Source of the DNA: DASZZV01 sp035544835
Lineage (GTDB): Bacteria > Acidobacteriota > Thermoanaerobaculia > Gp7-AA8
Length of the DNA stretch: 12,915 nucleotides
Assembly: GCA_035544835.1 (NCBI GenBank)
Contig: DASZZV010000024.1
Span: forward strand, 1 to 12,915
Reading direction: 5' to 3'
The notes beneath the pieces were generated by a model. The model did not search any database. It was not told the origin of the DNA and saw only the letters and a program-made list of their open reading frames with translations. The position numbers and the translations under genes were made by a program. Every line of letters starts with the position of its first letter. Within the stretch, counting starts at the first letter, position 1. This document shows positions 1-6,432 of the stretch, one piece after another.

Positions 1-40
1 TTAAAAGACAAGGCAGGTAAATAGAGGGGCTGGTTCTAAT

Positions 41-82
41 TTCTCAATTCTCAATTCTCAATTCTCAATTCTCAATTCTCAA
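41..82. repeat. 7-bp tandem repeat, six perfect copies of TTCTCAA
   Basis: Six consecutive identical heptamers (unit TTCTCAA) run from 41 to 82. A degenerate copy (TTCTAAT, 34-40) precedes them and a partial unit follows. The array sits about 60 bp upstream of the start of the RnfD-like gene and is AT-rich compared with its surroundings. Arrays of this kind change copy number by slipped-strand mispairing. Because the unit is 7 bp and the array is noncoding, a change would alter spacing in the leader or promoter, not a reading frame. I see no convincing -35/-10 pair around it. Confidence 0.9.
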
Positions 83-131
83 TTGGTTTTCTTTTCCTGG
101 GGACCTGTGTCCAAGTACTCAGACGCACCAA

Positions 132-138
132 GAGGAGA
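132..138 (+). promoter_or_regulatory. Ribosome binding site for the ATG at 145
   Basis: A purine-rich GAGGAGA tract (132-138) lies 6 nt before the ATG at 145, which is good Shine-Dalgarno placement. The in-frame ATG at 277 has only a weak TCGGG upstream, inside a repeat arm. This site therefore favours initiation at 145 even though the next approximately 42 codons are repeat-derived. Confidence 0.6.
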
Positions 139-144
139 GAATTC

Positions 145-1194
145 ATGAAGAGCCAATGTGTCATCCCGAGCCGCAGCGAGGGATCTGGGGGCGGCCCAAC
201 ATCCGCGGCACATCGAACGATCGCGTTTTTCCACGAGGGAAAGGCCCCCGCCCAGATCCCTCGCTCGACGCTCGGGATGACACTCTCCGCCGCACGCGAG
301 ATTCTTTGCCGACCGTTCGATCCCCGGGTCTTTCAGATCACGTCGCTGACCCTGCTGCTGGGGTACGGCCTTTTCTTCCTGCATTTTGACGTAACGCTCG
401 GGCGTGTCGTCACGATCGTGACGTCAGCGCTGGCAGTGCAGTGGGCCTGCGGCAGATTGTGGAGACTCCCCCGATTCGATCCGAAAAGTGCGCTGATCTC
501 GGCGCTCTCCCTTTGCCTGCTGCTTCGAACGGGCTCGACGCTGCTGGCACTCATGGCCGTGGCGATCACAATCGCCAGTAAGTTCGTCATCCGCGTCCGC
601 GGCAAGCACGTTTTCAATCCGACTAACTTCGGCATCGTGTCCATGATGGCTCTCACTCATGCTGTCTGGATCTCACCGGGGCAGTGGGGCAACACGGCCT
701 TCTTCGGCTTCCTGATGCTTTGCGCAGGCGGACTGGTCGTAAATCGCGCTGCGCGATCGGATGTCACCTACGCCTTTCTCGCTTTTTATGTGTCGATGGT
801 GCTGGCTCGCTTTGTATGGCTCGGTGATCCGCTGGCCATCCCCATTCATCGACTGGAGAGTGGTGCTCTTCTGCTCTTTGCATTCTTCATGATCTCCGAT
901 CCGAAGACGACTCCCGATTCACGGCCGGGGCGAATCGCCTTCGCCTTCGTCGTATCGGCCATCAGCTACTACATTCAGTTCAAGATGTTCCGCAGCGACG
1001 CCCTGCTTTGGGCACTCGTCCTGGCCTCTCCACTGGTGCCATTGTTCGATCTGCTTTTCCGCGGCACTCACTACTCCTGGTCCGAGAAGACCAGAGCGCT
1101 CATCCCGTTCACGACGTCTCAAGGAGAATCTCATGCGAAAGTTCCCCTGGCTCCTCTCTCTCTGCCTGGTCACACTATCGGTACCGGCGCATAG
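145..1194 (+). CDS. RnfD/NqrB-like polytopic membrane protein with repeat-encoded N-terminal extension
   Basis: This is an inner-membrane protein of the RnfD/NqrB family (subunit D of Rnf-type ion-pumping electron-transfer complexes). Family marks are GKHVFNPTNFGIV (residues 153-165) and HRLESGALLLFAFFMISDP followed by KTTPDSRPGR (235-263). They correspond to the NPFNP and SGATMLGAFFxxTDPVT segments of RnfD. Several hydrophobic helices span about 63-305. The loop that in RnfD carries the flavinylated Thr (SQATPL-like, between these two segments) appears to be absent, so covalent FMN is unlikely. No other Rnf genes are present. Residues about 5-46 are encoded by a palindromic repeat. The start at 145 has a good ribosome-binding site; the alternative ATG at 277 would give 305 aa starting MTLSAAREILCRPFDPRVFQ. 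The last 20 codons overlap the next gene out of frame. A role in electron transfer is inferred from the family only. Confidence 0.8.
   Translation: MKSQCVIPSRSEGSGGGPTSAAHRTIAFFHEGKAPAQIPRSTLGMTLSAAREILCRPFDPRVFQITSLTLLLGYGLFFLHFDVTLGRVVTIVTSALAVQWACGRLWRLPRFDPKSALISALSLCLLLRTGSTLLALMAVAITIASKFVIRVRGKHVFNPTNFGIVSMMALTHAVWISPGQWGNTAFFGFLMLCAGGLVVNRAARSDVTYAFLAFYVSMVLARFVWLGDPLAIPIHRLESGALLLFAFFMISDPKTTPDSRPGRIAFAFVVSAISYYIQFKMFRSDALLWALVLASPLVPLFDLLFRGTHYSWSEKTRALIPFTTSQGESHAKVPLAPLSLPGHTIGTGA
158..283. repeat. 126-bp palindromic repeat (REPIN/MITE-like) inside the 5' end of the RnfD-like gene
   Basis: The left arm 158-189 (beginning GTGTCATCCCGAG and ending CGAGGGATCTGGG) is the inverted complement of the right arm 251-283 over its outer 13 and inner 13 bases. 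Only the central 6-7 bases of each arm differ. Between the arms are GC-rich inner complements (GGGGGCGGCC and GGCCCCCGCCC) and a loop. The same 32-nt left arm recurs exactly at 12816-12847, and half copies occur at 12585-12731. The element is exactly 42 codons long and contains no stop in the frame of the host gene. Confidence 0.88.
1121..1126 (+). promoter_or_regulatory. Ribosome binding site of the first DUF2330 gene
   Basis: AAGGAG lies 6 nt before the ATG at 1133, inside the 3' end of the RnfD-like coding region. It fixes the start of the DUF2330 gene and confirms that the 62-bp overlap is real and not an annotation artefact on that side. Confidence 0.8.
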
Positions 1195-2455
1195 TTTCTG
1201 CGGGTTCTACGTCGCCAAAGCCGACACGAGGCTCTACAACAAGGCTTCGCAGGTGGCCATCGTCCGCTCCGAGCAACACACCATTCTGACGATGTCCAAT
1301 GACTACAAAGGCGATCCGAAGGAATTTGCGATCGTCGTCCCGGTGCCGACCTTCATCCAGAGGGGACAGATCCATGTCTCGAAGAAGGAACTGCTCGATC
1401 ACCTCGACGCCTACTCGTCTCCCCGGCTCGTGGAGTACTTCGATCCCGATCCCTGTCAGCGTTGGGAGGAAAAGGATAGTTGCCCGATGTGCGCCATGGA
1501 CGCCGCCGCCCCAGCGACGAATATTGCGCGAAAGAAGGAAACCTCACTGGGAGTCACGGTCGAAGCGCGCTATACGGTCGGTGAATATGACATCGTGATT
1601 CTTTCCGCGAAGCAGAGCTCCGGCCTCGAAACCTGGCTCCGTCAGAGTGGCTATCGGATTCCTCCGGGAGCCTCGGCCACGCTTGCCAGCTACATCAAGC
1701 AGAACGTTCACTTCTTTGTGGCCAGGGTAAACCTCAAGGAGCAGACCAAACTTGGCTTCAACTATCTGCGTCCCCTGCAGATCGCCTTCGACTCTCCGAA
1801 GTTCATGCTGCCGATCCGTCTGGGGATGGTCAACGCCAACGGACCTCAGGAGCTCTTCATCTACATGATCTCTCGCAAGGGGCGTGTGGAGTCGACGAAC
1901 TACCAGACCACAAAACTGCCTACGGGAATGGACGTGCCGGTCTACGTCAAGAATGACTTCGGGCCGTTTTATAAGGCGCTTTTCTCCGAGCAGGTGAGGA
2001 AAAGCAACATGAACGTCGTCTTCACTGAATACGCCTGGGACATGCGTTCCTGCGACCCCTGCGCGTCGGAGCCTCTGTCGGGCGGTGAGCTCAAAGAGCT
2101 CGGCGTTTTCTGGCAGAACGGATCGGACAACGGCGGCGTGCAGGACGTCTTCCTCACCCGTCTGCATGTTCGCTACGACAATGCGCACTTCCCCGAGGAC
2201 CTCGTCTTCCAGGAAACATCCGATCTGGAGAGCTTTCAGGCGCGTTATGTCATCCGTCATCCATGGACAGGTTCGGAAGGCTGTGATGCCGCCGCCGCGT
2301 ACCGGCGTGACCTGATCAAGCGACAGGGGGACGAAGCACGCACCCTGGCCTCGCTGACGGGATGGAAAGTCCCGGAGATCCGCAAGCGGATGAACATCCC
2401 CGCAAATACGAATGTCGACGGTGAGAGGCACTGGTGGGAGTCGATCTGGCAGTGA
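1133..2455 (+). CDS. Exported DUF2330 family protein, first copy
   Basis: This 440-aa member of the DUF2330 family has no established biochemical function. An N-terminal signal peptide (basic MRK, a hydrophobic stretch to about residue 20, AHS before FCGF) indicates export. Conserved blocks shared with the next gene include FCGFYVAKAD (22-31), KEFAIVVPVP (63-72), SSPRLVEYFD (95-104), EARYTVGEYD (144-153) and SPKFMLPIRLG (211-221). Cysteines lie at 23, 108, 117, 120, 297, 300 and 384. The pairs C117-x2-C120 and C297-x2-C300 could form disulfides or bind metal. No membrane anchor is seen after the signal peptide. The ATG at 1133 has AAGGAG 6 nt upstream. The gene starts 62 bp before the RnfD-like stop, so the two are very likely co-transcribed. 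Family assignment is firm by sequence likeness; function is unknown. Confidence 0.88.
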   Translation: MRKFPWLLSLCLVTLSVPAHSFCGFYVAKADTRLYNKASQVAIVRSEQHTILTMSNDYKGDPKEFAIVVPVPTFIQRGQIHVSKKELLDHLDAYSSPRLVEYFDPDPCQRWEEKDSCPMCAMDAAAPATNIARKKETSLGVTVEARYTVGEYDIVILSAKQSSGLETWLRQSGYRIPPGASATLASYIKQNVHFFVARVNLKEQTKLGFNYLRPLQIAFDSPKFMLPIRLGMVNANGPQELFIYMISRKGRVESTNYQTTKLPTGMDVPVYVKNDFGPFYKALFSEQVRKSNMNVVFTEYAWDMRSCDPCASEPLSGGELKELGVFWQNGSDNGGVQDVFLTRLHVRYDNAHFPEDLVFQETSDLESFQARYVIRHPWTGSEGCDAAAAYRRDLIKRQGDEARTLASLTGWKVPEIRKRMNIPANTNVDGERHWWESIWQ

Positions 2456-2486
2456 AGGATTTGGGCACACCAACAGTATCAAGGCT

Positions 2487-2587
2487 ACGACCGAGGGGTG
2501 CGGGCGCCTTCGCCCGCACTGACTGGCCCACGAAACTAACTGTCGTTGTTCATTTGAGCGGGCGAGGCGCCCGCTCCCCTCGGTCGT
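2487..2587. repeat. 101-bp REPIN-like element: two hairpins inside a 20-bp inverted repeat
   Basis: The outer arms 2487-2506 and 2568-2587 are complementary at 19 of 20 positions (ACGACCGAGGGG followed by T/A, then GCGGGCG). Each side also folds locally. The left hairpin has a 9-bp stem (2498-2506 with 2511-2519, loop CCTT). The right hairpin has a 9-bp stem (2556-2564 with 2568-2576, loop AGG). The element occupies most of the 176-bp gap between the two DUF2330 genes. The left hairpin shares its GGCGCCTTCGCC-type core with the hairpins at 10172-10381, suggesting the same repeat family. It could attenuate transcription or protect the 3' end of the upstream mRNA. Confidence 0.85.
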
Positions 2588-2631
2588 GAACCGCAAGTGT
2601 GGATAGGTTGAAGCAACAAAGGAGAGAGACC

Positions 2632-3942
2632 ATGAAAAAAGCAGTCCTGTTTCTCGTGCTACTCACAGTTCCGGGAGCACTCCAGGCATTCTGTGGCTTC
2701 TACGTCGCCAAGGCCGATACGAAACTCTTCAACAAGGCCTCGCAGGTGGCCATTGTCCGGGATGAGCAGAAGACTGTGCTCACTATGGCCAATGACTATC
2801 AGGGCAGCCTGAAGGAGTTCGCCATCGTCGTTCCCGTGCCGACCACCCTGCAACGCCAGCAGATCCATGTTGGTGACAAGGCGCTTCTCGATCATCTCGA
2901 TGCCTACTCGTCACCCCGTCTGGTCGAGTACTTCGACCGTGATCCGTGTGCTCCCATCGTGATGTACGCGCCCATGGCAGCGGGCGCAATGAGGATGGAC
3001 AAAAGCGAGAAGAAGGACGCCAGAGCAAATAGCCTCGGTGTGACCATCGAGGCTCGTTACACGGTCGGCGAATACGACATCATCATTCTGTCGGCGAAGC
3101 AGAGCGATGGCCTGCAGACCTGGCTGGTCGAGAGCGGTTATAAGATTCCTCAAGGGGCTCAACAGATCCTCGGGAGCTACATCAAACAGGGAATGCACTT
3201 TTTCGTGGCAAAAGTGAATCTCACCCAACAGGCCAGGCTCGGTTACAACTATCTCCGACCATTGCAGATGGCCTTTGATTCGCCGAAATTCATGCTGCCC
3301 ATCCGATTGGGGACTCTCAACGCCAACGGGACGCAGGAGCTGTTCGTCTACATGTTGACGAAGAACGGGCGGGTCGAAAGCTCCAACTATCGTAACGCGA
3401 AGCTCCCCTCGGGCATGAACGTTCCGCTGTATGTAAAGCAGGAATTCGGCCCCTTCTATAAGGCGATGTTTTCCGAGCAGGTGCGCAAGGAAGAGATGAG
3501 CACCGTTTTTCAGGAGTACGCATGGAACATGAGTTGGTGCGACCCCTGTGCAGCCGAGCCGCTATCGAACGAAGAGTTGCGGAAACTAGGCGTGTTCTGG
3601 CTGTCGAAGAATTCAGACGGCGGCGCTCCTCCCGTCTTCCTCACCAGACTGCACGTCCGCTATGACGCCGCTCATTTCCCCGAGGACCTGAGCTTTCAGC
3701 AGACCTCCGACACCGAAAACTACCAGGCACGGTATGTACTGAATCATCCCTGGACCGGATCGGCACAATGCCAGGCTGCCGCCGCCTATCGGAAGACACT
3801 CAACCAGAGGAATGAGGAAGAGATCAGAAATCTCGTCACTCTGACCGGGTGGAAGGGTGAGGGTGTCCGCAGGAAGATGAACCTTCCGGCGTCGAACACA
3901 TCCACGAAGGAAGATACGTGGTGGGAGAAGTTGTGGGATTGA
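2632..3942 (+). CDS. Exported DUF2330 family protein, second copy
   Basis: This 436-aa paralogue of the preceding gene has the same overall layout: signal peptide (MKKAVLFLVLLTVPGALQA, cleavage before FCGF), then the DUF2330 blocks FCGFYVAKADTK, KEFAIVVPVP, SSPRLVEYFD, EARYTVGEYD and SPKFMLPIRLG. In the stretch from FCGF to the DPC motif I count 16 differences in about 86 residues between the copies, so the duplication is either fairly recent or constrained. Cysteines at 21, 106, 303, 306 and 380 match those of copy one. The CPMC pair of copy one is replaced by a Met/Ala-rich segment (VMYAPMAAGAMRM). The ATG at 2632 is chosen because AAAGGAG (2618-2624) sits 7 nt upstream; an in-frame GTG at 2599 would put an unlikely charged segment before the signal peptide. 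Function is unknown. Confidence 0.87.
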   Translation: MKKAVLFLVLLTVPGALQAFCGFYVAKADTKLFNKASQVAIVRDEQKTVLTMANDYQGSLKEFAIVVPVPTTLQRQQIHVGDKALLDHLDAYSSPRLVEYFDRDPCAPIVMYAPMAAGAMRMDKSEKKDARANSLGVTIEARYTVGEYDIIILSAKQSDGLQTWLVESGYKIPQGAQQILGSYIKQGMHFFVAKVNLTQQARLGYNYLRPLQMAFDSPKFMLPIRLGTLNANGTQELFVYMLTKNGRVESSNYRNAKLPSGMNVPLYVKQEFGPFYKAMFSEQVRKEEMSTVFQEYAWNMSWCDPCAAEPLSNEELRKLGVFWLSKNSDGGAPPVFLTRLHVRYDAAHFPEDLSFQQTSDTENYQARYVLNHPWTGSAQCQAAAAYRKTLNQRNEEEIRNLVTLTGWKGEGVRRKMNLPASNTSTKEDTWWEKLWD

Positions 3943-3988
3943 TCGCCGAGAGGCCTTAGCTGCTAACCGCCTACAGCAAGATAGGGGC

Positions 3989-4202
3989 GTAGGGCCGCAT
4001 GGCATGCGGCCGATACCAACCCCAGAAATCGAAGCCCGACTCTTTCCCAGTGATCTGTTCTCGCGGAGCGGCGCCGCGGAACGCCTCGCCATGCGACAGG
4101 GATGTCGCCACTCAGAGGCTTCGCCGTCTGTTACGTTCCGCTCCGGCTTTGTGAATTGCCTTTCTGCCGGCAAGGTATCGGCCGCATGCCATGCGGCCCT
4201 AC
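3989..4202. repeat. 214-bp palindromic element with perfect 29-bp terminal inverted repeats, GTAG-type
   Basis: The left arm 3989-4017 and the right arm 4174-4202 are perfect reverse complements over 29 bp, with GTAG at the outer ends. Each arm also folds on its own: GGCCGCATG and CATGCGGCC form a 9-bp stem around one base. The 156-bp interior contains weaker inverted pieces (CGGAGCGG near 4065, CGTTCCGCTCCG near 4134) and no gene. GTAG followed by a stable hairpin is typical of REP elements mobilised by RAYT (TnpA-REP) proteins; no such transposase is encoded here. The element fills the gap between the convergent DUF2330 and receptor genes. I see no ordinary U-tract terminator in this gap, so the hairpins may end transcription from both sides (inference). 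Confidence 0.88.
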
Positions 4203-4230
4203 AAAGACGCCAGTCCCGGCTTTTCCGCCT

Positions 4231-6432
4231 TCAGCGATCTCGCGAGTCCAGGCTGAGTGTCAGCAGTACGGCTCGTCCCGGTTGCGGCAGGACTGAGCTG
4301 AAAAATCCCCCTGATCCGCGCCAAATCCCCTGCGCATCGAAGGAACCCGGTGTGATTCCCGCGTTGGCGTCGCGTATTCCTGGCTGGGCATAGCGCGTGT
4401 TGGTCAGATTGGTCACTTTCAGGGAGACACCGACGCCTCGGGCGAACAGATCGTCCCATCGAAAGGCCGCGTCGAGCGTCGAGTAGCCGCTGATCTTCCG
4501 GACTGGATTGCTATCTACGGTGGCCCGATCGCCCACCCACCGTCCGCGCAGGCTAGCCGTAAAATTCTGCGTGACCAGCGCGGTCAATCCGAGATGCACC
4601 TTGTTATAAGCGAGATCCCCTATCCTCCCCGTCCCCATCACATCTCCGGCCATGTTCAGCTTCTTTTCCGTGGCGCTGAAAATGCGCGAGTAAGAGCCCC
4701 ACGCCTTGAGCTGCCGGATACCGGGTGCGGGGATCTCAGCCTGCAGCGAATAGTCGAGACCCGACACAGTGCGGTCGCCGAGGTTCTTTGCGGCGTGGGT
4801 GGTGTTGATGAAGGTGTCGTGGTTCTGAACATAGTAAACACTCAGCAGATTGGTCAGATTGCGAGTTGTGCGGCTGGCATTGAGCTCGATCGTACTGGAG
4901 CGTTCAGGCCTCAGGGTAGGATCGCTGCCCGAGCCATCCCATCCGCCGTACAGCAGCCGATTGTTAGGCTCTTCGAAAGCCTGGCCATACAAGGCCTTGG
5001 TGCACCATTTGCCAAAATTTCCGACGTAACCGGCGCGAATGGTGGTCGCATTTCCGTAGCGGGAGTTGTGGTCCTCGCGAATACCGAGATGGAAATGGTG
5101 GCGCTCCCGGGGATGGTAGGAGCTCTGGAGGTACACGCCCCAGTCCTCAGTAGTGAGGTGGTCCTGAGTGAGTGGAACACTGGAGGCAGGCGGCGGATAG
5201 GGATAGGTAGTAGCGTCTACCTCATCGGGCCGGAGAGCGGGACCGTAGTTGATCTCATACTCCTTCTGCAGCTTCTTCTGTTCGTACTTGATCCCGGTAG
5301 TCAACGAAAGCCTGTCGGACACTCGGATGTCGAAATCCTGGAATGCCGACACGCTGGTGTTGCTCGATTCCCAATAAGAGAAATCGAGACGGCGCAACTC
5401 ATTCTCTCCAGAGCTGCTCTCCACAAAATAGGAGTCATTCGACACACTGCTGCTGCGATACCGAAGAAGGGTCGTTCCAGTGGTCTTCGCCCCGTAACTC
5501 TGTGTCCGACGCAGATGGGCGCTCAGGTCCGGCCGTGACCAGATAGCGTTATTCTGCGCCCGGTCGCCGGCATACTCGACTCCATAACCAGAGTCGAGAC
5601 GGTAGTACTGAAACCCCAGCTCGATTCCGCCCAGATAGGCTCGCATGTCGATGGCGCGGTTGCGGTGCGATGAAGAGAAGTCCCCACCGAGGCTGGGGTT
5701 GTCGACGAAACCTCCCCACAGAGCCCGATCAGAAAAATAATGTCTCTTCGTGTACTCGTAGTGATCGCCAACGGACGGGTCGAGCTCACCATTATCAAAA
5801 CGTCCGGTAAGACTGAAGCGCATGTCACCGGATTTGTAAAAGTAGCTCACGTCGGCGATGCGGGAAGAGTGCTCGCCGCCGGTGAGAATGACCCGTTCCG
5901 ACGAGCCTTCCCTGCTCTCATCCCGCAGGGTAATTACGTTGATGACGCCCATGAAAGCATTGGCGCCATAGATCGATGAGGCAGGCCCATAGACGATCTC
6001 GACGCGCTCGACGTTCGATAGAGGAAAAGTGACCATCACATCGGCGGTATTGAAATACAGGTGGTTGAAAATCACGCCATCGACCATCAGCAGGAAAGGA
6101 TCACCGATTGTGTTTCGATACCCACGCCAGTAGTCCTTCAGGTAGGTATCGCCGTAGGGACGAATGACATCCATGCCCGGAAGGTCGTCCAGCACTTCCG
6201 AGAGATCGGTGTAACCGCGTTGGCGAATCTCTTTTCGACTGATGACGATGACCGTCGCCGGCGCCTCCGACAGTCTCTCCGAAGTCTTCGAGGCCGTCAC
6301 TACCTTGACGTTCATGAGCTCCTCGATGCTCAGGTGTTCAACGTCCGAATCGGCTACCCGGGTTTGAGCGGTCAGAACTGAGGCGACCGACAGCAAAACC
6401 AATCCAGGCACCAGACTGCGGAGACTCCTCAC
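4231..6432 (-). CDS. TonB-dependent outer-membrane receptor
   Basis: This 733-aa protein has a signal peptide (to about residue 22, cleavage near LTAQ). A short segment with LSIEELMNVKVVTASK (34-49), a usual pre-plug motif, precedes the plug domain at about 50-168. The plug includes DLSEVLDDLPGMDV and ends in GPASSIYGANAFMGVINVIT (149-168), the hallmark of the family. The rest is a beta-barrel rich in alternating aromatic strands, with the conserved late motif NLTNTRYAQPG (675-685). It would sit in the outer membrane and use TonB/ExbBD energy to import, or sense, a scarce ligand such as a siderophore, cobalamin or sugar; the ligand cannot be read from the sequence. The last residues (LTLSLDSRDR) do not end in the usual aromatic residue. 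The start is GTG within a GTGA overlap with the kinase stop, and GGAGGT (6439-6444) lies 6 nt upstream, so it is translationally coupled to the kinase. Confidence 0.92.
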   Translation of the reverse strand: MRSLRSLVPGLVLLSVASVLTAQTRVADSDVEHLSIEELMNVKVVTASKTSERLSEAPATVIVISRKEIRQRGYTDLSEVLDDLPGMDVIRPYGDTYLKDYWRGYRNTIGDPFLLMVDGVIFNHLYFNTADVMVTFPLSNVERVEIVYGPASSIYGANAFMGVINVITLRDESREGSSERVILTGGEHSSRIADVSYFYKSGDMRFSLTGRFDNGELDPSVGDHYEYTKRHYFSDRALWGGFVDNPSLGGDFSSSHRNRAIDMRAYLGGIELGFQYYRLDSGYGVEYAGDRAQNNAIWSRPDLSAHLRRTQSYGAKTTGTTLLRYRSSSVSNDSYFVESSSGENELRRLDFSYWESSNTSVSAFQDFDIRVSDRLSLTTGIKYEQKKLQKEYEINYGPALRPDEVDATTYPYPPPASSVPLTQDHLTTEDWGVYLQSSYHPRERHHFHLGIREDHNSRYGNATTIRAGYVGNFGKWCTKALYGQAFEEPNNRLLYGGWDGSGSDPTLRPERSSTIELNASRTTRNLTNLLSVYYVQNHDTFINTTHAAKNLGDRTVSGLDYSLQAEIPAPGIRQLKAWGSYSRIFSATEKKLNMAGDVMGTGRIGDLAYNKVHLGLTALVTQNFTASLRGRWVGDRATVDSNPVRKISGYSTLDAAFRWDDLFARGVGVSLKVTNLTNTRYAQPGIRDANAGITPGSFDAQGIWRGSGGFFSSVLPQPGRAVLLTLSLDSRDR

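Noticed and set aside
1544..2596. 350-aa open frame on the minus strand opposite the first DUF2330 gene
   Set aside because: It is antisense to a clear family gene with a ribosome-binding site. The translation is Arg/Gly/His-rich with no recognisable domain, as expected in GC-rich DNA.
4594..5538. 314-aa open frame on the plus strand opposite the TonB-dependent receptor
   Set aside because: It is a shadow of the receptor coding strand, with no ribosome-binding site or domain resemblance.
6429..6432. FecA/FecR-type regulation of the TonB receptor
   Set aside because: No FecR-like anti-sigma factor or ECF sigma factor gene is in the window, and the short segment before the plug (about 25 residues after the signal peptide) is too small for the FecA signalling domain.
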